Shown here: in pieces, positions 56,520-64,000 of the stretch
How the letters are laid out: each line of letters starts with the position of its first letter
Numbering within the stretch: position 1 is the stretch's first letter
Origin: Eudorina sp. 2006-703-Eu-15
Lineage: Eukaryota; Chlorophyta; Chlorophyceae; Chlamydomonadales; Volvocaceae
Assembly: GCA_003117195.1 (NCBI GenBank)
Contig: BDSI01000036.1
Location: forward strand, 705,960-769,959
Direction of reading: 5' to 3'
DNA: 64,000 nt
Notes under the pieces: model-generated
The model's input: the letters and a program-made list of their open reading frames with translations, nothing else
Told to the model about the DNA's origin: nothing
Databases searched by the model: none
Made by a program: the position numbers and the translations under genes

Positions 56520-59006
56520 GCATCGCTGCGGCCTATTTATCGGTATTGCGACAAATGGGGTGGGGATACGCCCGCCGCCGCCAGGCGCTGCCTCGAGCGC
56601 TGGGCTGCGATGGAGCAGTGCCCTGCGCATGACTGCTGGGAGGAGTGCAGGGGCTCCTTCGGGGGGTGCGAGTGACAGTGACGTTTGAGTCAGGGTTGCA
56701 GGGGAGGCGCCTTCACTTTGACAGACAGAAGGACTGTCCACTCGCGGAGCGGGATACCCGGAATAGACAATGAGGGCAGCGCTGCAGGGCAAGAGTGCGC
56801 GTGTGCGATTGGCAAGAGGGTCTGCTTGTATGTGTGTTTAGATAAGAGACCCGCCCGACCCAAACCTGTATGTGTGTATGTATGTGTGCACACAGCGCAA
56901 AATCCGCGGTATGTCATATGTGTGCTCAAGTGTGGTATCAAACTATCGATGACAGCATACCGACTTGCGCCCCAGGTGGAAACGGTCAAGTCGGTGGCCC
57001 TGGCTGCTGCCTCTGTGGGTATGTGGTACTGGGGAGTCGGAGCTGTGGAGGGAGCAGGGGTGCGGGCAGGCACTGTACAGTGAAGAGCGCGTGAGAGAGA
57101 GAGAGAGTCCGTTGTGAAGGGGCACTTTCGGACCGCATGGCATGACGCGTTGCGCGCTGCCATTGCGGGTGACGCCAAGATGCAAGAGCCGAGGGTGGTG
57201 TGGGTCAGTCAGGGTACTTCTCCGCTTGTTAAGCACCATCTGGGCCGTATCTGCGGACATGACGCTCGAGTCTATCGCAGGTGGTCCCTCTGCCGGTCTC
57301 GAGCCTGCGGTGACCCCATGAAGGCCGCCCGGAAAGGAATGGTGGGATACCGTATGACTGCTTGGCGCCGTACCTGCTGAAGCTGAAACAGGCCTGTACG
57401 GCGCGCATCATGCATGTGAGTGAATTCACGATCGCGTCAACATTTCAGGGCGCAAAGGGCCCGGGGCCGGCCGGGACCCTGCTTACAACCAAGTTGGAAC
57501 GCCCGAGACGAATCCTCACGGCAAGCAGCAAAGTATGCCCCGCATGAACTGGCTATCGTGCAGCTGCCACTGCCCGCAAACGGCCGCGACATGATTGATA
57601 TTGCGGCAGGAAAATTGTTACCGCAACAATATGAAAGGTCCCGGAAGACGACATCACGAAGGCACGACTGTCTGTTGTCATTTGGGAATCCTGGCCTGCA
57701 TGCGGATGCAAGCAGTGTCCGCCAGAGTGATAGCAAGGCCGTGCGGGCGATCCCGTCCGAACCTTGATTTAACCTGTTGAAACGGTACTAGTTGGGGCCG
57801 CACAAACTTGATCCGGCGCGGGATGGGGACTTCTGCGTTCGAATCGGACTGACATTACACGCTCCAGTGAGCGCCGTCGCCTCTCCTACTGTTCGCAAGT
57901 TCGCCTGCGATTCGCATCACCAATTGGAACGCTGGGCCACAGTGTGCTAAGCATAAGCACGACTATTGTGTGGGTGTGTTCGACCTCTTCGAAACGTTCG
58001 ATGACCGACTAGGGTTCCAGATGTTAGCTGACATGTACCAAATCATTATCATAGCTTCATAGCCCAGCTAGACGATCCAGACTGGTCTCCCTACAGAGTC
58101 AGGTACTCTGTCCTTTCAGTACCGTGCCGTAGACGACTAGAACCGTACTGTAGTGTGGTAGGTTGTTGGTTGCTGGTTGCCAGCAACCGCTGTCACACGG
58201 TGTTACCAAGGCGTAAATCATATCGGCAAGGAATCTGTTACAAGGAATCAGCCACGCTCACTCAACGGGTGGTGCCGCTTTGGCTGCCTGGAAGTCCCAA
58301 GACTTTGACTTGTGGACTGTCCGCAGAGGGATTTCCTTTTTGATGCTACGCAAAACTCTCTCGACTAGGTAGGGATTGCTAGCATCGCAATGGTGGGCTA
58401 TCTAGCACTTTGAGCACTGTTTTGGCGCCACTCGCCGAAACGGATAGGAACATGGACGCCCTCCTCATCCATAACGATGCTCTACATTTAATACCCTCCT
58501 TGCAACGTACGAATCACCTAGATAACAGGACAGGTGCACAAGGGCAGCTGGATGTGCACAGAGCGCGGTCTCCCTAGCACACCCAGAACTTCCGTGTTGC
58601 ACTGTTTCATTCCCCGCCTTGCACTGCCATGCTCATCAGCTGTGTTCGCGCCGATGGCGTGACTTTTAAGCTTTGCGTCGCGGTGTCCGCTTGGCCGCAC
58701 CGCCTGCAGCCCGGCCGGCACCCCAGGCCTGAAACATTCCCTCGAGGGTCCCCGAAGGCTCACCGCACGCGCGGAGCAACGTGGCCGCACCCCGGGAGGC
58801 CACCCACAACCCCAGGCTGCGCCCCACCGAAGGTGGGTCCGGGCCAGTCGGCAGCGACGGGTCAGCGGAATCTCTCCACAGCTTCAGTGCCAGCGTCAGG
58901 TCCATCTGTCGTTTGACCACCCTGTGGTCTGTCCACGCGCCATGGCCACCTTCCCGCGGCTCCGTCCCCAGGGCTCCCTGCCCGCGCCCCAGGTCCTCCA
59001 CTGCAT
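56520..59006. other. 2.5 kb without a supportable gene
   Basis: The first part should be the prolyl hydroxylase 3' UTR. ORFs here are short and unsupported on both strands. The last few hundred bases may hold the promoter or a first exon of the Nudix gene: an ATG at 58942 opens a short frame that reaches a good donor (CTTC|GTAAGC) at 59017, but no phase-compatible partner was established. Confidence 0.45.
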
Positions 59007-61202
59007 ATGCACCTTCGTAAGCATGTGCCTGCGCTGCATGGCCGGCTAGCACGCCTTCCGTGTCTCCCTCCTCCGTGCACCCCTCTCCCCTTCTGTCCGT
59101 CCCGCGCTGAACGGCGGACCACCCTCCCTCCCTGCGCATGCTGTCCGCCCCCGGCGCGCCGCCCATCTGACCTCCGCGCCATCGGCGGGGCTGGCAACCT
59201 CGCTCCATCGCCCAGCGGCTGCGCTGCGCCTGATCGGCTCCGCGGCACTGCTGCGGCGCCTCCCATCACAGCCGCGCGCGCGCAGGTCCTGCCACCGGGC
59301 CGCAGCGGCAGCCTCCGGCCGGCACCCGCTGCGGCGAGGTGCGCTGGCGGTCCCAGCGGGCCCGCCTCGGCCTACTTGGGGCCTCCCGCACTCCCTGTTG
59401 CCTTGGCAGCACGCTCCCCGGCTACAACATCTCGTCTCCTAGCGCGCGACAGCACCAGCGGCACTAGCAGCACTAGCAGCGGCAGCAGCGGCAGCAGTAG
59501 TAGCAGCGGCGGCGGCCACGGCGAGGCCCGGGGATACGGAGGCGGCCAGGTCCGGGGCACCGTCCTGCGCACCATCGACCCCGTCGTGGCAGCGGCCTCC
59601 GCGGCACGCGCTCTGTCCAGGCCGTGCCGGACCGGGACATCCACCTCGGCCGCCACCTCGGCAGCGGTCCCCGGCGGCTTGTCGAGCCCCGCGGGTGCGC
59701 CGGGAACGTTCAGCAGCGTCGATACCATGGACGACGCGGGTAGCGGCGGCGCTGGCGCGGCCGGTGTACGGCTGCTGATCGTCGTTGGGGTCGTGCTGTT
59801 GGATGATCCGTACTGGACTGACGGCGCCGCCAGCGGTCCGCCGTCGACTGGCGGAGGCGGTGACGCGGGCGGGGCCCGGCCTGTCCGGGTGCTCCTGGCG
59901 CAGCGGCCGGTGGGCAAGTCCAACGCGGGCCTGTGGGAGTTCCCCGGCGGCAAGGTGGACCCGGGGGAGACGCCCGAGGTGCGTGACGCCGCAGCGGGGG
60001 CCCAGAAGCCGCCCGTCCCGGACACAGCCCGTTGGCACGCGACGCCCTTGGACCGGTCGCTGTGTCGCGGCATGCTGCAGCATGTGAGGCGGACCTGCCC
60101 GTCCACAGTTTAATTTGGAACAGCTGGGGCCTGCGGACCGCCGCTGCCACCACCCTCATAACCGCCCCGCGCAAGGTGTCATGTGGGTCACAAACCAACA
60201 CGCTGATGATGCTGACCATCCGTGTCCTTCAGCTGAACTGCTCGTACCTGATGCGGACGTTGGCCTCTTCTCGCGCCCACCCGACCGCCCACCTGGCCGC
60301 CATCCCGCCCGACCGCCCGCCTCTCCAACCGCCAATGTTTACCAATTTCCTATACCCCCTCCGCCCGCCCGCCCGCCCCAGGCCGCCCTGGTCCGGGAGC
60401 TGCGGGAGGAGCTGGGCATCGCAGTGGACCCGGTGGACCTGCAGCCGCTCACCTTCGCGTCACACACCTACCCCACCTTCCACCTGCTCATGCCGCTGTA
60501 CGGTAAGCGGTGCAGCGCCCTGGGGTCGAGCCGGGTCGCGGTCACGAAGGGCTCAAGGCAAAGCGGAGAAGGGCAAAGGGGGAGGGAGGGCGATGTCACT
60601 GTCCTGCTTGACAGGAAGGGTTGATTGACATCTAGGGGGAAAAGGGCACGCGCGCCAGTGGGCGGAGGCCCGTCGCCCAACAGCTGGGATGCTTCGAAAT
60701 TGGGAGGGGCCTCAGCGCAGCGGAAGGCCTGCGGCGGGTGGTGCTCCGCGGGCCTTGCGCGGCCGGGCCATGAGGAGGCGCTGCACCGCGCGCAGCAGCA
60801 GCAGTAGCAGCAGTGGGACAGCGGTGGGCCTGATGGGGGATCTGGATCTGAGCGGCGTCGTATGCACGCGTAGATCACGGGCATCCTGCGTTGTGGATGG
60901 TGATACAGCCGCGCCCCGAGCGGTCCGAGCGCTGCCGCGGGGTCCCCCCCTGTACCAATTTCCTATACCCCACCCCCCTGTAGCCTGCTGAGGGAGGTCT
61001 GACGTTCCGGTCCGGTGCCCTTTCCGATGTCCCGCTGCCAGCTTGCCGGAGGTGGCAGGGGGAGCCGCGGGGCGCGGAGGGGCAGGCCGTCGCGTGGGCG
61101 ACCGCGGAGGAGGTGCCGTCGTACACCCTGACCCCCGCCGACGTGCCTCTCGTACCTGCCGTACTGGCAGCCATGCGGCACGGCGTGACACTGCAATGCT
61201 AG
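59007..61202 (+). CDS. MutT-type Nudix hydrolase
   Basis: Nudix enzymes hydrolyse nucleoside diphosphates linked to another moiety; the MutT branch clears oxidised dGTP from the nucleotide pool. Three exons: about 59007-59978, 60382-60502, 61042-61202. Exons 1 and 2 join to complete the Nudix box GGKVDPGETPEAALVRELRE plus ELGI (G-x5-E-x7-REUxEExGU fully satisfied). LLAQRP...GLWEFPGG precedes it and YACRRWQGEPRGAEGQ follows, as in MutT. The C-terminal halves of all exons fit in phase and end at TAG. The N-terminus is uncertain: the frame is open from 59007 (417 residues, with a Ser/Gly/Ala-rich leader that could be an organelle transit peptide), but an ATG at 59727 would give a standard 177-residue MutT protein. 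Possible polyadenylation TGTAA motifs lie at 62060-62064 and 62197-62201. Confidence 0.8.
60340..60358 (+). repeat. shared intron-end motif, copy 2
   Basis: TACCAATTTCCTATACCCC sits in intron 1 of the Nudix gene, 23 bases before the acceptor. The flank AATGTT resembles the AATATGTC before copy 1. Confidence 0.85.
60953..60971 (+). repeat. shared intron-end motif, copy 3
   Basis: TACCAATTTCCTATACCCC lies in intron 2 of the Nudix gene. It is followed after 8 bases by a TGTAG that could act as an acceptor, but splicing there meets an immediate stop, so the acceptor at 61042 is used in the model. Confidence 0.85.
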
Positions 61203-64000
61203 CGCGGTTGGGGTCTATCGCCGTGGCCGGTGCTTTGGGCTGGTCGGGTATCCTCAACTGGCCGAGCCCGTTGGGCGCTTACGTGAACGTTTACGTGAAC
61301 ATGTACCCTGAGCTATCTGAGCTGAGTAGGTGTCTTGCGTCCTGATTGGCCTGGTCGTGATCCGCCCGCGCGGGAGGGGATTCCGCGGACCCGCAAAACG
61401 CAACCCTCATGAGCAAGAATCGTGAATTTGCTGCAGAACTCTTTCAGTGTGGTGTCTCTAGCGGGATGGGAGAGCTGAAGAGAGGATGGGAGGCTGACGA
61501 GAGGATCGGGTTGAAGTACGGTATCTAAACTTCCGACTCTGAAGGGTGGTGTGAAGAGCCAGGTGCACGACACCAGCCGTGGCTCACCGCCGCCATTGTA
61601 CTTGCGGGGACGTGTGGCCAATGGTGTTAGGCGTCCGACCGTCCGTTTCCGGATGCCGTACATGTACATATACTTCCGTCTGCCCAAACCGTTGTGATAG
61701 TGGCGGGCACACATCATGCGTGGGTCGTACATCACGTGCGTCGTGCCTTTGCCGCACTGCTCCAACGGGCAATGAAGCTGCTCACGCGGACAGCTGTTGC
61801 CCTTGGCTCGTTAGGGTGTTGCATCCCTGATAGGGTACGGAAACAAACACCAGACCCCGGTGGCTTAACTCGCCCTTAGCGGGCCTTATCGATCCCGGGC
61901 TATGGCTGGTCCTCAGGGTCGGAGTAGTTACCTGGTAGAGTGGGTGTGGGGTGTGCATCGGTGCACCACTTGTGGAGCCCGTCCGGTGCGCCGAGGCGGC
62001 GGTTTCGTTTTTTGCAGTGTATGGTGAGGACGCTGTCACCGACGATCCGCGGGGTCCAATGTAACATCATTAATAACATCTCTGTCTTTTTGTTCGCGGC
62101 GTTGAGGTGTGGAGGTTACCTTATCGCCATATCGGTGGGGCCTGCTGGGGTTTGCCTTGGTATACGGTACATCGTTGATCCCTTTCCAGGACCCACTGTA
62201 ACGTTAATTCATTCATTAATAACAGACAAACATACATACAGACAGACATCTACTTGAGTGAAGTGGAACAACGGATGAGTCAACGGACAGCGGTAGGGGC
62301 GAAACAAGAGAAGCGGCCAATGCACAACGACTTCGGTTGGACGAGCCACGGGCACACGCCCTGCCGATCACGCTCTGCTCGCGCTGCTTCATGACAACGG
62401 GCCACTACGGAAGCACCACTACCTGTCCGACCACGCCAGCAAAACAGCCGCTGCGCCGAACGAAGCGCATGCAAGTGCACTAACCACAAGGCGCACCTCC
62501 GATTTGCTCGTCCATGGAGCCGGCACGTTCCGTTTCAGCCAGGGTTGACGGTATGACCGATGTCAGGCCTGCTCGTCCAGGCGGGCCCAGGTAATCTGGC
62601 GGTTGCGTCGTCCATTCGTGGACACGATCGATCGGGTGCGCTGGCTTGACACCGTTTGACACCGCCCCGGGGCATCGTGAGGTGAGAGTCTACCTTTCGT
62701 ATGTGTCCAGCATTAATGTTACAAAAACGAATGGTTTAACTTCCGTGCGTGGCTATGTGTTGTGCGGTGATGCTGTCTTGAGTGCTCGTCAACTTTCCCT
62801 GGTGCGCCAGGATGCGCAAAGGTTTGGTGTTTGAGGTTTTCGCTCTTGCGAGTTTCAGATCGCCCTGGTTTCGGGTTACTTCGACTCTTTTTCGGGCATC
62901 TGCGACGACTGCATTTGGCTGCGTTACTGTCATACCCTCCGGTCTGTACGGTGGTCACATGCGGGCTACGACATGCCAGACATTTCTGAACTACAGATAA
63001 GTCAAGACAAGCAATTGCTTGCGGTATTGTGGTATTCATCTGCGATTGCAACCCACAGACTTATCGGTAGGGCGGCAACCGCCAATTAACAAGTAGGGGT
63101 CGGCTTCCTCGAAGCCGGAAAAGGGCGGGGCCCCCTATAATCCGTACAGGCCGCTTGCTTTAGAACGAAAACTCTATTACCGCGCAACAGTGTGAGAGAG
63201 TGAAAGGTTACCATTGGGGGTGTCGTTGATGTTGAAGGTGGATTGGCGTGCATAGATTCACCAAGCCCAAACACGTCGGCAGCCCCGAAACCATCCTGCA
63301 GTACGCGCCGCCGGCGACGGCGGTCACCGTATCGGCACTATGGTAACGATAGTCGCCTCTGCACTACCACATCCGTCTGTCAAGCAGATGATCACAAAGC
63401 AAGCTTGAAGCATCCTTGTTTTGCCGTGAAACTGTAGTTGTTTGGTCCGTCGGCAGGCATGCAACCCTTCAGTTGCACGCCCGCAGCAGACGTGAACCTC
63501 TAAAGTTTGCTATCAATAGTTACATAGCAAATGTAAGGCAAAAACAGGGTGCGAAAAAGCCGCGGTGAGACCCGGACTTTGGGCCATCGGAACTGGAGAA
63601 CTCGTTGGCACTCGGTACGCTATCCCTTTGCATCTTGAAACTTTGATTCAGTACATATTGTTGAATTGTATTCATCTGGCAAGACAGAAAGGCAAATCTT
63701 GATGTTGGTGGTATCTTGATGTTCAAACATCAGAACACTATCGAAGTTCAATTTCGCACGCGCCGCCCATTCCTAATTCAAGTATTCATCACGCGGCACC
63801 CGTTGCAACAAATATGAGCGCGAGAGGCGTTGGGTGGATGTTGACTCGGGTCCATGGGGACCGCGGAGCTTTACTTTGACCGTTTGTGCGCAAAGAGTTT
63901 TTTTCAGCCAAACCAAAGTTACCTTGCAATAGAGGACAATTAATATGACAAACATAGCGAATTAGTTTAGCGGATAATGAACGTTTTGCCGTTACCGGAC
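61203..64000. other. 2.8 kb without a supportable gene
   Basis: This contains the presumed Nudix 3' UTR and then lower-GC sequence with only short ORFs. Near 62205-62250 there are short ATTCATTCATTAATAA and CATACATACAGACAGACA runs. A fragment at about 63250-63345 resembles a transposase piece and is listed separately. Confidence 0.5.
63250..63345 (+). pseudogene. possible transposase fragment (IS91-like motif)
   Basis: One frame reads HRFTKPKHVGSPETILQY, which recalls the stretch found before the conserved Tyr-Thr-His-Arg motif of IS91-type (Y2) transposases. Stops lie just upstream and about 14 codons downstream, and there is no supporting context. It is too short to decide between a decayed fragment and chance. 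Confidence 0.15.

Noticed and set aside
57437..57767. ORFs of about 100-115 residues on both strands between the prolyl hydroxylase and Nudix genes
   Set aside because: No recognisable motif, no splice partners, and similar length in both strands, as expected from GC-rich random sequence.
60953..60985. Alternative Nudix acceptor at TGTAG (about 60982)
   Set aside because: With the phase left by exon 2 it runs into TGA after two codons; the acceptor before 61042 restores the MutT consensus.

Overview
The window looks like nuclear DNA of a volvocine (Chlamydomonas/Volvox-type) green alga. Supporting signs are GC-rich coding sequence, many short GT-AG introns per gene with GTGAGT/GTGCGT-like donors and GCAG acceptors, TGTAA-type polyadenylation motifs, a proline-rich cell-wall-like coding exon, minisatellites inside introns, and nucleus-encoded plastid proteins. 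The genus cannot be fixed from the sequence alone. Gene models were assembled by hand from splice signals, reading phase and protein resemblance; all similarities are recognised from memory, not from a search.

Left part (1-2904): no confident gene. It holds two copies of a SINE-like element (about 719-925 and 1298-1610, the second with a degenerate tRNA-like head), a small ORF with a possible helix-turn-helix, and about 1.1 kb of featureless upstream sequence.

Centre (2905-34789, + strand): one very large gene, modelled here with 40 phase-compatible exons and about 4,790 residues. The first exon encodes about 1,060 residues of hydroxyproline-rich-glycoprotein type sequence after a signal-like segment. 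Exons 2-20 encode a cysteine-containing ectodomain with about four Ig-like (DUF5011/HYR-like) repeats. Exons 25-35 encode a polycystin-family extracellular domain and cation-channel helices. Exons 36-40 encode a long low-complexity cytosolic tail. Its introns carry several minisatellites, a CA microsatellite and about 0.9 kb of TGACCCC heptamers.

Middle gap (34790-40353): no supportable gene; simple repeats and one perfect 22-bp palindrome.

Right part: a minus-strand xanthine/hypoxanthine phosphoribosyltransferase of the yeast Xpt1 type (40354-44230); a minus-strand relative of the chloroplast outer-envelope pore OEP21 (44681-48086); plastid ribosomal protein bL35 on the plus strand (48474-49388), divergent from OEP21 across 387 bp; a secreted or ER prolyl 4-hydroxylase with a C-terminal ShK domain (50850-56519, +); and a MutT-type Nudix hydrolase (about 59007-61202, +). 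The last 2.8 kb has no confident gene.

Functional links are modest. The prolyl 4-hydroxylase could act on proline-rich wall proteins of the kind encoded by exon 1 of the giant gene, and OEP21 and bL35 are both plastid proteins that may share a promoter region. No operon-like logic is expected or seen.
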